Part shown: piece by piece, positions 1 to 7,452 of the stretch | How positions within the stretch are numbered: the first letter of the stretch is position 1 | Layout: every line of letters starts with the position of its first letter | Assembly: GCA_036265385.1 (NCBI GenBank) | Contig: DATAPD010000068.1 | Location: forward strand, 1-10,257 | Length of the DNA: 10,257 bases | Source: DATAPD01 sp036265385 | GTDB lineage: Bacteria > Acidobacteriota > Terriglobia > Terriglobales > Acidobacteriaceae | Reading direction: 5' to 3' | Position numbers and translations under genes: made by a program | Notes under the pieces: model-generated | Database searches by the model: none | Told to the model about the DNA's origin: nothing | Seen by the model: only the letters and a program-made list of their open reading frames with translations

Positions 1-887
1 CGCAGCATCTCCCCGCGACTGGGCTCAGGCCATGAACTCATGGGAATTGCGGGTTTCACCCGAAAATTCTGCACGATGACTTCCTGAATATGACCATAGC
101 GGCGGTGGAGATTGCGAATGGCGATAAGCGTGTCGACTCGATCTTCAGCCGTTTCCCCAATCCCAATCAGCAGCCCGGTTGTGAAGGGAATACTCAGCTT
201 GCCAGCGTTTTCGATCGTGCGCAGCCGTTTTGAGGGTAGTTTGTCAGGAGCATTATCGTGAGCGCCGCCCGAGCACATCAGACTTTCGCTCGTACTTTCG
301 AGCATCAAGCCCATGCTGGGAGAGTATGCGGCCAATCGCTTCAGCCATTCTGAACTTAGCAGGCCGGGGTTGGGGTGAGGAAGCAGAGTTGTTTCACGCA
401 GTACCAGCTCGCACATCTTTTCCAGATATTGCAGGGTTGAGTTGTAGCCCAGGTGGCGCAAAGTTTCGCGCATTTGTGGGAATAGCAGTTCCGGCTTGTC
501 ACCAAGACTGAACAGCGCTTCCGTGCAACCCATCTTTTCGCCGGTACGCGCAACTTGCAGGACCTCTTCGGGAGTCATCGTGTGTGCTCCCTTCTCGCCT
601 GGATCGCGGCGGAATGTGCAGTAGCCACAATAGTCCCGACATATATTCGTTAGTGGCAGAAAAACTTTGGGTGAATAAGTGATGACCCGAGGTTTAAATC
701 GCTCCTTCGCGTTCCGTGCTGCTGTAAGCAAGTCGCAAAGTTCCTCATCGTGGCAACGGATCAGGGAATATGCACAATGCGCAGAAATCCCGGTTTCGGC
801 GCAGTTCTCAGACAACGACTTTCGGGCTGACGCATTGGAAGGGTGCAATGCATGAGCGCTCGCGTCTGAGGTTCTGTTTATCTGCAC
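1..887 (-). CDS. cofG: CofG, 7,8-didemethyl-8-hydroxy-5-deazariboflavin (FO) synthase radical SAM subunit; C-terminus beyond the window
   Basis: With CofH, CofG makes the deazaflavin chromophore FO of coenzyme F420 from 5-amino-6-(p-hydroxybenzyl)aminouracil derived from tyrosine. Reading the minus strand gives one uninterrupted frame. The radical SAM cluster motif CRDYCGYC (C83, C87, C90; CX3CX2C) is followed by family signatures: TFRRDPGE, ALFSLGDKPE, LLPHPNPG, PSMGLMLESTSE, SIPFTTGLLIGIGET and RYGHIQEVIVQNFR. About 295 codons are present, and the 3' end lies left of position 1. It could be a stand-alone CofG or the N-terminal half of a CofG-CofH fusion (FbiC-like); the window cannot tell. 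The start is uncertain. No ATG lies in frame. GTG at 887 (or TTG at 890) is preferred because GGAAAGG and GAAG lie upstream and the N-terminus then matches the length seen in homologues. The frame stays open upstream to about 1132, so a longer product from another GTG is possible. The gene is divergent from the rest of the window. Confidence 0.9.
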   Translation of the reverse strand, partial: MQINRTSDASAHALHPSNASARKSLSENCAETGISAHCAYSLIRCHDEELCDLLTAARNAKERFKPRVITYSPKVFLPLTNICRDYCGYCTFRRDPGEKGAHTMTPEEVLQVARTGEKMGCTEALFSLGDKPELLFPQMRETLRHLGYNSTLQYLEKMCELVLRETTLLPHPNPGLLSSEWLKRLAAYSPSMGLMLESTSESLMCSGGAHDNAPDKLPSKRLRTIENAGKLSIPFTTGLLIGIGETAEDRVDTLIAIRNLHRRYGHIQEVIVQNFRVKPAIPMSSWPEPSRGEML

Positions 888-1039
888 CAATGAGGCTTCA
901 GCCTTTCCGAAATCGCGTCCTCCGGATAGCAACAGCGATAGCGGAATGATACATGAGAGCGCTGCAAACGGGTTTTCGTGAGCTTTGGAAATGGAGCCCA
1001 ACTTCACCCGTCCGATGAGTTCGTGGGGAACCTGTGAAG

Positions 1040-1064
1040 TGTTCAACACTTGACAACTTGAACA
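1040..1064. promoter_or_regulatory. Inverted repeat overlapping the -35 box, likely regulator operator
   Basis: TGTTCAA (1040-1046) and TTGAACA (1058-1064) are perfect 7-bp inverted half-sites with an 11-bp spacer (centre to centre 18 bp). The -35 hexamer lies in the spacer, so a bound dimer would block RNA polymerase. Short overlapping direct repeats ACTTGA (1048-1053 and 1056-1061) sit within the same element. The obvious candidate ligand protein is the GntR/FCD regulator encoded just downstream, which would make this an autoregulatory site. GntR-family sites are commonly short palindromes, but binding here is inference. Confidence 0.5.
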
Positions 1065-1078
1065 ATTGAGGGCATTAT
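1050..1078 (+). promoter_or_regulatory. Predicted sigma-70-type promoter of the GntR-family gene
   Basis: A perfect -35 hexamer, TTGACA (1050-1055), is followed after exactly 17 bases by CATTAT (1073-1078), a 4/6 match to TATAAT. Transcription would begin near 1085 and give a leader of about 24 bases before the ATG at 1109, in which I see no clear Shine-Dalgarno sequence. Spacing and position fit well; the weak -10 lowers certainty. Confidence 0.55.
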
Positions 1079-1108
1079 GGCGCACAATTTTCGCCAACCT
1101 TCTTTTCA

Positions 1109-1828
1109 ATGGAACGTTCACAAATCCATCGGGTCAGCGTCGCCGACCAGGTTGCAGGCATTCTGCGACAACGCATTCTGGAGGGCGAATTGCGTCCCGG
1201 AGCAGCGCTCATGGAAATTCCCCTGGCAAGCTCATTGGGCGTATCCCGTAACACCATGCGCGAAGCCATGCGGATTCTCTCGCTGGAAGGTCTGCTCAAG
1301 CGGAACATCCACCGCGGAGTGCTGGTATCGCAACTCTCTTTGCAGGACGTTGAAGAGATCTATCATCTCCGGCGGATGTTGGAGATAGCCGCAGTGTTGA
1401 CCGTCAGCGTACCCAACCCCGAAATCTTAGCGGAATTGCGGCGAGCGGTGGATCGCTACGAGCAAGCCGTCCGGGCCAAAGACTGGGGCACTGCGGTTAG
1501 CTCTGACTTGCAGATTCACAGTTCGCTTATCCGTTTTCACGGCAGTCGCAGGCTGGAATCTTTTTATCAGAAGGTAATCAGCGAATTACGCATGGGAATG
1601 GTATTGGTGGACAGGAGCCACGATGATCCTGGCGCGCTGATACCGGTTCACAAGAAGCTCTACCAGTTGCTGGCCGCGGGCAAACGGAAACAATGCGCCG
1701 CGCTTCTGGAGCAGCATCTGGAGGACTCGGAGGCGAGACTCAAGCGAGTGATGAGCAACGGTGGTCAAGCTCATACCGCGGGTGTTAGCGCGAAGTCGAG
1801 GCCGGCAAAATTGGCAGCCTATAAATAG
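1109..1828 (+). CDS. GntR-family transcriptional regulator, FadR/FCD subfamily
   Basis: This is a 239-residue cytoplasmic DNA-binding regulator. Residues about 6-75 form a GntR winged helix-turn-helix, with the typical LRQRILEGELRPG opening and the GVSRNTMREAMRILSLEGLL recognition segment at 44-63. Residues about 80-212 form the all-helical FCD ligand domain. The expected metal-ligand set is present: D133 and H137 (DLQIH), H181 and H203. This suggests it binds a metal plus a carboxylate-type effector, as characterised FCD proteins do. The effector cannot be named. ATG 1109 is the only sensible start; there is no clear ribosome-binding site. The basic tail of about 25 residues (GGQAHTAGVSAKSRPAK...) is outside the domain. 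The receptor gene starts 52 bases downstream, so they may share a transcript, and that receptor and the later oxidoreductase genes are the likely targets. Confidence 0.9.
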   Translation: MERSQIHRVSVADQVAGILRQRILEGELRPGAALMEIPLASSLGVSRNTMREAMRILSLEGLLKRNIHRGVLVSQLSLQDVEEIYHLRRMLEIAAVLTVSVPNPEILAELRRAVDRYEQAVRAKDWGTAVSSDLQIHSSLIRFHGSRRLESFYQKVISELRMGMVLVDRSHDDPGALIPVHKKLYQLLAAGKRKQCAALLEQHLEDSEARLKRVMSNGGQAHTAGVSAKSRPAKLAAYK

Positions 1829-1868
1829 TTGCGCGGTGAATGTGGTCGGTCGCAAGTTTGAAGTGGGC

Positions 1869-1876
1869 AAGGAGGG
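1869..1876 (+). promoter_or_regulatory. Strong ribosome-binding site that fixes the receptor start
   Basis: AAGGAGGG lies 4 bases before ATG 1881 and is nearly perfectly complementary to the 16S rRNA 3' end. The open frame extends upstream to 1761, but no comparable site precedes the earlier start, and a start at 1881 yields a normal signal peptide. Confidence 0.8.
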
Positions 1877-1880
1877 TACG

Positions 1881-4800
1881 ATGGGGCGCAGTGATCAACA
1901 AGGGGTACGCTCTTGCAAGCTCAGGGCGGCTAAGGGAGTGAGACAACCGTCACAAACCCGATTATTCCGGTTTGCGCTGATCGCCACCCTGCTGTTGCTG
2001 GGCACATTGGTTCAAGCGCAGGTTGTAACGGTAGCCCTTCAAGGCCGAGTGTTCGACACGACCGGTGCGGCGGTCCCGGGCGCAACCGTCACGGCGGTGG
2101 ACACCGCAACTGGGCTCACGCGAACTACAAACGCAAGCTCTATGGGTGACTACCAGGTTCAATCGTTGCCGCCTGGCGATTACACGGTTTCGGTCGAGAA
2201 AGCCGGTTTCCGGAAAATGGCTAAGAAGGTGCACCTGGATCTTGGCGCGTTAGGGAATCTCGATTTCAATCTTCCCGTCGGGGAGATTAAAGAAGAAGTC
2301 ACGGTTCAAGACGTCGGCGAAGTTGCCGAGCCAACACGCACGATGGTCAGTTCCGTCATCGACGAACAGAAGATTCAAGATCTCCCAGTCAACGGACGCC
2401 AATTCATTGATTTCGCCCTACTGGCGCCGGGCGTGACGGTTGGCGACACCACCTCCGGCAGTACCGACGTGATCATTGAACCGGTGACGAAGCTCTCTTT
2501 TGCAGGCCAGAACATTCACTACAATTTTGTGGCCATCGATGGCGCCGACAATATGTCGACTGCCTCTGGCATTCAGAAGACCACTCCGTCGCAAGAGGCG
2601 GTGCAGGAATTCCGAGTAGTGAACAGCAGTTACGGCACGGAGTTCGGTCGCGCCGTCGGTGGAATTGTCAACATCATCACCAAGAGTGGCACAAACAGCC
2701 TTCACGGTTCGGTTTACGAATATTTCCGAAATGACAAGATGGATGCGGAAAACAAGCTGGCTGCCGCCGGCGGATTCAACAAGTTGCGGCAGAATCAGTT
2801 CGGCGCGACCCTGGGCGGCCCCATCATCAAGGACAAGACCTTCTATTTTGCCAATTATGAAGGCCAGCGGCACAGTGAGTCACCGTATTACAACCAGACG
2901 GTGCTCGATAACATTACCGCCATCAACCAGGTTAAGACCCAGGTATTCGGGTTGCCCGCAGAAAATCTCTTTGTAGATCGTACGATCAACTACGACAATT
3001 TCACCGGCAAAGTTGACCACAGGTTCAGCACCAATGAAGCCATGTTTGTCCGTTACTTTTTTAACGACCAGCGCTCCACGAACCTTTCTCCTTTGAATGA
3101 TGGATTCGATTTACCCTCTGGCTTTAAAAACAACAGTTTTCGAGATCAATCCATTGTGGGTAACCTGAGTTCACTGTTTTCCAATTCACTGGTGAATGAA
3201 CTACGCGTGCAATATGCACACCGGTTCTTTGACTTCCCGACTGTGAGCACGCAGCCGCACCTGGAAGTTTCCAACGTATTCACCTTGGGCGTGAACCGCG
3301 GCAATCCTGATTTTTATGAAGAGGGTCGCGCAGAAATCGCTGACACGGTGACGAAAACCTGGGGCAAGCACACGCTCAGCTTCGGCGGCGATTTCAACCA
3401 CGTAAATACGACTGAGTCGTTCCCGTTGTTCTATCCGTTTGAAGCCGATTTCGGCAGCTTGAACGCGTTTCTTGGGCAGGATTTCGTCGGCGCCCCTCAT
3501 CCATTCGTGATCTTCTTTGAAAGGTTTGATGCCGCTTCCGGATTCAACGAACCCAGCTTTAGTACTTCGGTATATCAAGGTAGTGCAATCTCTTCCGCCG
3601 TCCGTAACCAGGCCAAAGGTGAACTTGGGCACACTTACGAAGGCCTCTTCATTCAAGACAAGTGGCGTGCCACTTCGAACCTTACGCTGGATTACGGTCT
3701 GCGTTGGCAGGGTGAGACTTGGCCTAGCGCAGCTCTAAACAATCCTTTAAAAAATTTCGATCCCCGCGCGGGATTCTCATACGCGATCGGCAGCAGCAGG
3801 AACGTCGTGCTGCGCGGTGGCGCGGGACTTTTCCATGGCATGATTCCGTCGCCCTTGCTGATGTGCCAGATCCCGTCTTGTGGCGGATTGCAGAAGTATC
3901 CCGGCCGAGAAAACATCCAGGACGATTTGAACTCGAAGACTCGGCTGTCAGCCTTTGGATCGGACCCGTTCACGATGGCAGCCGATTTGGCTGCTTTGAC
4001 ATCGCCCGGGTTGGCCACCGCTACTTATCCTGCAGGCTCACTGGACGCGGTTATCGTGCGCTTCGTCAAGAATCACAAGCAGCCCTACGGAGCACAGGCC
4101 AGTCTCGGAGTGGAGTTCCAGCCATTCAAGAATGCCGTTCTCGACATCACTGGAATGCATGTGCGAGGCATTCACCTGGGCAGCTTCTACAACGTGAACC
4201 AGCCCGATGCCAACACCTTCTTCACGACAGGATCTGAGGCCGCATCACATCTGAGCCACACCTCAACCGGTCAGGCGGGATTTAAAAACTACTACTGCGC
4301 GAGTCCCGGACCGACAAACCCCACTGATTGCCTGCCCGGCACATTGTTCGGTGTTCTCCCCAACATCCGAACCTTCCCATTTGCTGTGGACTTTGAAGCC
4401 GATTCGAAGTGGGATTCGCAGTGGGACGGCCTGCTGATCGACTTCAACAAGCGCATGAGCAACCACATTGCGTTTGGATTGAGTTACACCTGGTCGAAGG
4501 GCATCGACAACGGTCCGAATCCCAGCTTTGTTTTGATACCGCAGGACACCTGCTGCTTTGGAAAAGAGCGCGCAGTGTCTTCCGACAGCGTAGCCCATCG
4601 CTTCGTCGGCAATGCCACATTGGCCGGGCCAACGCATCTCAATCGCATCATTAACAATTGGCAGTTGTCGACCATCGTCAGTCTCGAATCACCCCACTAC
4701 TTCACCAAGTTTGCCGGATTCGATTCGAATGGTGACATCTTCGGAAATAACGATCGAGTAGGCATTGAGCCGAGAAACACGTTTAAGGGCGACAGCTACC

Positions 4801-5084
4801 AAACTGTCGACATGCGCGTTTCCCGCACGTTTAGTATCACCGAGAAGACTCACCTTGAAGCCATGGCGGAAGCGTACAACCTGCTGAATACTCTAAACAT
4901 ACACTTCTACAACACGGCCTATGGAGCAGCAGATTTCTGCCCCTTTGCGAGCGATCCGGTTGCCATGGGCTGCCCGGCTACGCCGTCGGGATTCCGGGAA
5001 GGGTCGCCGAATCCCTCGTACGGTACACCACGTTCAATCTTCAATCCGCGCCAGGTGCAACTAGCGCTTCGCCTGACGTGGTAA
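1881..5084 (+). CDS. TonB-dependent receptor, Oar-like, with N-terminal carboxypeptidase-regulatory-like domain
   Basis: This is a 1,067-residue outer-membrane protein expected to take up a large or scarce substrate using TonB/proton-motive energy. A long N-region precedes a hydrophobic signal core (FALIATLLLLGTLVQA, 31-46; cleavage near 46/47). Residues about 50-133 form a CarboxypepD_reg beta-sandwich (ALQGRVFDTTGAAVPGATV ... LPPGDYTVSVEKAGF). The plug follows at about 140-270, with LPVNGR (168-173) and the hallmark FGRAVGGIVNIITKSGTN (255-272). The rest is a large beta-barrel with family phrases such as NQFGATLGGPIIKDKTFYFANYEG and a closing strand ending RQVQLALRLTW. The final residue is Trp instead of the usual Phe. 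All eight cysteines of the mature protein fall in four close pairs (662/667, 806/817, 891/892, 1020/1031), suggesting disulfides in surface loops. The substrate is unknown; such receptors abound in Acidobacteria, often annotated as oligogalacturonide- or glycan-type without proof. Confidence 0.93.
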   Translation: MGRSDQQGVRSCKLRAAKGVRQPSQTRLFRFALIATLLLLGTLVQAQVVTVALQGRVFDTTGAAVPGATVTAVDTATGLTRTTNASSMGDYQVQSLPPGDYTVSVEKAGFRKMAKKVHLDLGALGNLDFNLPVGEIKEEVTVQDVGEVAEPTRTMVSSVIDEQKIQDLPVNGRQFIDFALLAPGVTVGDTTSGSTDVIIEPVTKLSFAGQNIHYNFVAIDGADNMSTASGIQKTTPSQEAVQEFRVVNSSYGTEFGRAVGGIVNIITKSGTNSLHGSVYEYFRNDKMDAENKLAAAGGFNKLRQNQFGATLGGPIIKDKTFYFANYEGQRHSESPYYNQTVLDNITAINQVKTQVFGLPAENLFVDRTINYDNFTGKVDHRFSTNEAMFVRYFFNDQRSTNLSPLNDGFDLPSGFKNNSFRDQSIVGNLSSLFSNSLVNELRVQYAHRFFDFPTVSTQPHLEVSNVFTLGVNRGNPDFYEEGRAEIADTVTKTWGKHTLSFGGDFNHVNTTESFPLFYPFEADFGSLNAFLGQDFVGAPHPFVIFFERFDAASGFNEPSFSTSVYQGSAISSAVRNQAKGELGHTYEGLFIQDKWRATSNLTLDYGLRWQGETWPSAALNNPLKNFDPRAGFSYAIGSSRNVVLRGGAGLFHGMIPSPLLMCQIPSCGGLQKYPGRENIQDDLNSKTRLSAFGSDPFTMAADLAALTSPGLATATYPAGSLDAVIVRFVKNHKQPYGAQASLGVEFQPFKNAVLDITGMHVRGIHLGSFYNVNQPDANTFFTTGSEAASHLSHTSTGQAGFKNYYCASPGPTNPTDCLPGTLFGVLPNIRTFPFAVDFEADSKWDSQWDGLLIDFNKRMSNHIAFGLSYTWSKGIDNGPNPSFVLIPQDTCCFGKERAVSSDSVAHRFVGNATLAGPTHLNRIINNWQLSTIVSLESPHYFTKFAGFDSNGDIFGNNDRVGIEPRNTFKGDSYQTVDMRVSRTFSITEKTHLEAMAEAYNLLNTLNIHFYNTAYGAADFCPFASDPVAMGCPATPSGFREGSPNPSYGTPRSIFNPRQVQLALRLTW

Positions 5085-5141
5085 TTGAATCACTAAAGCG
5101 TTGGCAGCAGAATCGAAGTGAAACCCAATGGTGAAGGCCGC

Positions 5142-6227
5142 ATGAGATTTGGGATTTACTGTGAAATGCAGACGCCCCCGGGGAAGTCGTTCTATGACAT
5201 GACTTGGGAGGTCATGCGGCAAATCGAGCATGCAGACGAATGCGGCTTCGACGTGTTTTCGGTCATTGATCACCATTTTTTCCAGAAGTTTTCTATCTCG
5301 GCCAATCCCCTCGCAATGTTTGCAGCGGCAGCACAGCGGACCAAGCGAATCCGATTCCGTACTGCCCTGCATACACTTCCCCTGGAAAATCCCATGCGGC
5401 TGGCGGGAATGATTGCCGAGACCGACATCCTGACAAATGGTCGACTCGAATGTGGGCTCGGTCGCGGACACGCGTGGCTCTTTGGACCCTCGGCATTGCC
5501 TCTGGAAGAAAGCCGGCCGCGCTACAACGAAGCTGTCGATATCCTTGAACTAGCATTTACACAAGAAAAGTTCTCGTACGATGGCGAATACTACAAGGTG
5601 AAAGACGTCAGTATCGTCCCGCAGCCGTTGCAGAAGCCTCATCCGAAGTTTTACACCGGCGGGACAAGCGACATCACCTATCAAATGGCCGGGCAGAAAG
5701 GATGGGGTATCTTCGTGCCGCCGTTGTTACCGTGGGCGGTCTTGGAGCCTCCCTTAAATATCTATAAAAAAGCTTGCGTGGAAAACGGGCATAAGCCCGA
5801 CATCGTTTATATCCGGCCCGTCTATCTGGGCGAGGATGAGAACCAGATTCGAAGGGAAGTGGAAGAAGCTCTCTATAACTTCTTGGCATTTAACGCCTCG
5901 CCCGTGGAGTCACTCCAGAGCAATGACAAGCGAGCTGAATTACGCGCTAAAGGTTACGGTTTTTACGCCAGCGGCGCTCTGGAGTCGCTGACCAAACTTA
6001 GTTACGATCAGATTCTTGAGCAAGAGATAGGATTCATCGGCACGCCGGAGAAAGTGATTCGCCAGATCCATGCGCTGCAACAGAAGGGCGGCATTGGCGA
6101 ACTAGCTATTGTGTCTAACTTCGGCGGCCTTGAGCACTGGAAGACCGTCAAGACTCAGCACATTTTTGCGAAGCAAGTCATGCCGGCTTTCCGGCAACTA
6201 GACAGAGCAGCTCAAGCTGCCGATTAA
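5142..6227 (+). CDS. LLM-class flavin-dependent oxidoreductase (bacterial luciferase-like monooxygenase)
   Basis: This is a 361-residue soluble TIM-barrel enzyme of the luciferase-like family, which uses reduced FMN or F420 to oxidise or reduce small organic molecules. The family pattern is clear: MRFGIYCEM at the N-terminus, a DHHF motif (43-46, in the place of the usual E-H-F/E-H-H motif), TALHTLPLENPMRLAGMIAE (74-93), NGRLECGLGRGH (99-110), a YNEAVDILELAF helix, and KPHPKFYTGGTS in the region of the phosphate-binding loop. The ATG at 5142 is chosen because GAAGG lies 4 bases upstream and the protein then begins like the family; GTG 5118 would add eight residues. The gene starts 57 bases after the receptor with no visible terminator between. 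Cofactor and substrate cannot be read from the sequence. F420 use is possible, since cofG lies in the same window, but most members of this family use FMN. Confidence 0.88.
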   Translation: MRFGIYCEMQTPPGKSFYDMTWEVMRQIEHADECGFDVFSVIDHHFFQKFSISANPLAMFAAAAQRTKRIRFRTALHTLPLENPMRLAGMIAETDILTNGRLECGLGRGHAWLFGPSALPLEESRPRYNEAVDILELAFTQEKFSYDGEYYKVKDVSIVPQPLQKPHPKFYTGGTSDITYQMAGQKGWGIFVPPLLPWAVLEPPLNIYKKACVENGHKPDIVYIRPVYLGEDENQIRREVEEALYNFLAFNASPVESLQSNDKRAELRAKGYGFYASGALESLTKLSYDQILEQEIGFIGTPEKVIRQIHALQQKGGIGELAIVSNFGGLEHWKTVKTQHIFAKQVMPAFRQLDRAAQAAD

Positions 6228-6337
6228 GTTCGAATTTTCCGAATTCCGCAAATGGTTGGAGTCGGCTTTGAAGTCTTCGCCGCCAAGCCATTCTTTAATT
6301 CGTTGCAACTTCTCAAACTCGAAACTGGAACAGACGT

Positions 6338-6343
6338 AGGAGG
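6338..6343 (+). promoter_or_regulatory. Shine-Dalgarno AGGAGG unusually close to the start
   Basis: A consensus AGGAGG ends only 2 bases before ATG 6346, closer than the usual 5-9 bases. It still supports translation starting here; the alternative ATG at 6394, just before the first membrane helix, has no such site. Confidence 0.5.
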
Positions 6344-6345
6344 TT

Positions 6346-7452
6346 ATGGCGACCCCGGCAACATCCCGAGACGCAGCACTAGGTTTCGCTCCCATGAGTG
6401 CGAGTCGACTGCTCGTCTTCGGCGGCATTGCCCTCGTACTTGGGGGAATGCTGTTCGGCGACATCTTTGCGGTGTTCGTCCTTCACCAGAATGGAGGACG
6501 CACAGGCGAGACGCTTCTGGCTGCTGCGCACGCGGCCGCTGCCCAGGATCCGGAGAGTGTACGAAATGCTTTCACAAGCATTGGTAGCCTCCTGGAGGAC
6601 CGCGGGACCAAGGTTGACGCCCACGTTCATATGACGGATGCGGGCTACCTTGCGTTGCTGCTGGCCCTGGTGCAGCCTTACGTGGCCCTCCCTCCACAAC
6701 GTAAGAGGCGTCTCGCACAATTCTTAGTCACAGGTGGTGTGCTGCTGCCGCTGGGTATTTTCCTGATCCACTATGTGGGATTGGCCTACAGTCCCCTTCG
6801 GGTCATTGGCTGGGCCAGCGTCCTGGCCGATTCTGCTGGAGCGCTGCTGATTGTCGCCTTGCTCGGCGAACTCTGGGGTTTTGTGCGATGGCTGCGAGGG
6901 GAACGCACCGAAGCCGATAAGATTGCGACGGAAGAGAACAGTTGGAGTAGACGCGCTTTGTTAGGCGGTGGAACCGTTCTCGTACTCTTGGGCTTTCTGT
7001 ATGGGTCCTGGTACGCCGCTTTCGACCTGTACCCGCATGAGGCGCAAGAGACACGCATTCTGCATTCACTGGCAAATTCAGCGGCTGATCGCGACGATGT
7101 TGGTATTTCCCGGGCGGTGAACCAGTATGGCGGATTGGCTGCCGCGAGAGCCGTTTCGATTGCGGCGCATTCGCACATCATTGAGTTCGGGGTGTTGGCC
7201 ATGCTGCTTTCGTTCGTGCAGCCCTATATTCTTCTTAGCGAACGATGGAAGCGTCGCTGGGTGATTATTCTTCTTGCAGGATCGCTGACGCTCCCGATTT
7301 TTGTGCTGGGTGAACTGAAATTCGGGTTAGTTGCGGGCGGAATTGCTGATTTTGGCGGTCTCCTGGTCATAGTCGCTCTTGCTGGCATGCTGGCGGGAGT
7401 ACTGCGCTACAGCGGAAGTGGAGACGCTGGCATCGTACAAGGTGTCCGATGA
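6346..7452 (+). CDS. Membrane protein of unrecognised family, two tandem 4-helix modules each with a His-x-His motif
   Basis: I do not recognise the family. The 368-residue product has about eight predicted membrane segments and is an internal duplication. Module A (about 21-185) and module B (about 203-356) align along their length. Each has a Gly-rich first helix (GGIALVLGGMLFG / GGTVLVLLGFLYG), a hydrophilic loop of about 50 residues, an H-x-H motif (H93/H95; H275/H277), a second helix ending VQPY, a basic turn (PQRKRR / SERWKRR) and two further helices. A charged linker (ERTEADKIATEENS) joins them. No signal peptide or cofactor signature is obvious. The paired histidines at a membrane face suggest a metal or cofactor site, but this is speculation. 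The next gene overlaps by 4 bases (ATGA), encodes a third copy of the module, and should be translationally coupled. The genes that follow encode a CoxMSGL-type hydroxylase, so a role as its membrane partner is possible. Confidence 0.8.
   Translation: MATPATSRDAALGFAPMSASRLLVFGGIALVLGGMLFGDIFAVFVLHQNGGRTGETLLAAAHAAAAQDPESVRNAFTSIGSLLEDRGTKVDAHVHMTDAGYLALLLALVQPYVALPPQRKRRLAQFLVTGGVLLPLGIFLIHYVGLAYSPLRVIGWASVLADSAGALLIVALLGELWGFVRWLRGERTEADKIATEENSWSRRALLGGGTVLVLLGFLYGSWYAAFDLYPHEAQETRILHSLANSAADRDDVGISRAVNQYGGLAAARAVSIAAHSHIIEFGVLAMLLSFVQPYILLSERWKRRWVIILLAGSLTLPIFVLGELKFGLVAGGIADFGGLLVIVALAGMLAGVLRYSGSGDAGIVQGVR

Larger units (their letters stand above)
888..1108. other. Divergent intergenic region between cofG and the GntR-family regulator
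   Basis: These 221 bases separate two divergent genes. The right half holds a promoter-like pair and an inverted repeat, listed separately. In the left half I see no clear promoter for cofG. The cofG frame remains open here without an ATG, so part of this stretch could be coding if cofG starts further upstream at a GTG. Confidence 0.6.

Noticed and set aside
1077..1388. Open frame from the ATG at 1077
   Set aside because: It overlaps the clearly homologous GntR-family gene in another frame and its translation has no family features.
1761..1880. Upstream extension of the receptor frame to 1761
   Set aside because: It overlaps the regulator's 3' end and would place about 40 extra residues before an otherwise normal signal peptide; the strong AAGGAGGG site points to 1881.
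3201..3656. Minus-strand open frame of 151 codons within the receptor gene
   Set aside because: It is antisense to a well-supported beta-barrel coding region and shows no recognisable protein features.
5118..5141. GTG 5118 as the start of the luciferase-like enzyme
   Set aside because: It has only a weak upstream site, whereas ATG 5142 has GAAGG at suitable spacing and matches the usual N-terminus of the family.
6207..6220. Perfect hairpin GCAGC-TCAA-GCTGC at the 3' end of the luciferase-like gene
   Set aside because: It lies inside the coding region just before the stop and is not followed by a run of T, so it is not a convincing intrinsic terminator.
6232..6246. GAATT-TTCCG-AATTC inverted repeat after the luciferase-like gene
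   Set aside because: The stem is only five AT-rich pairs, and such repeats are common by chance.
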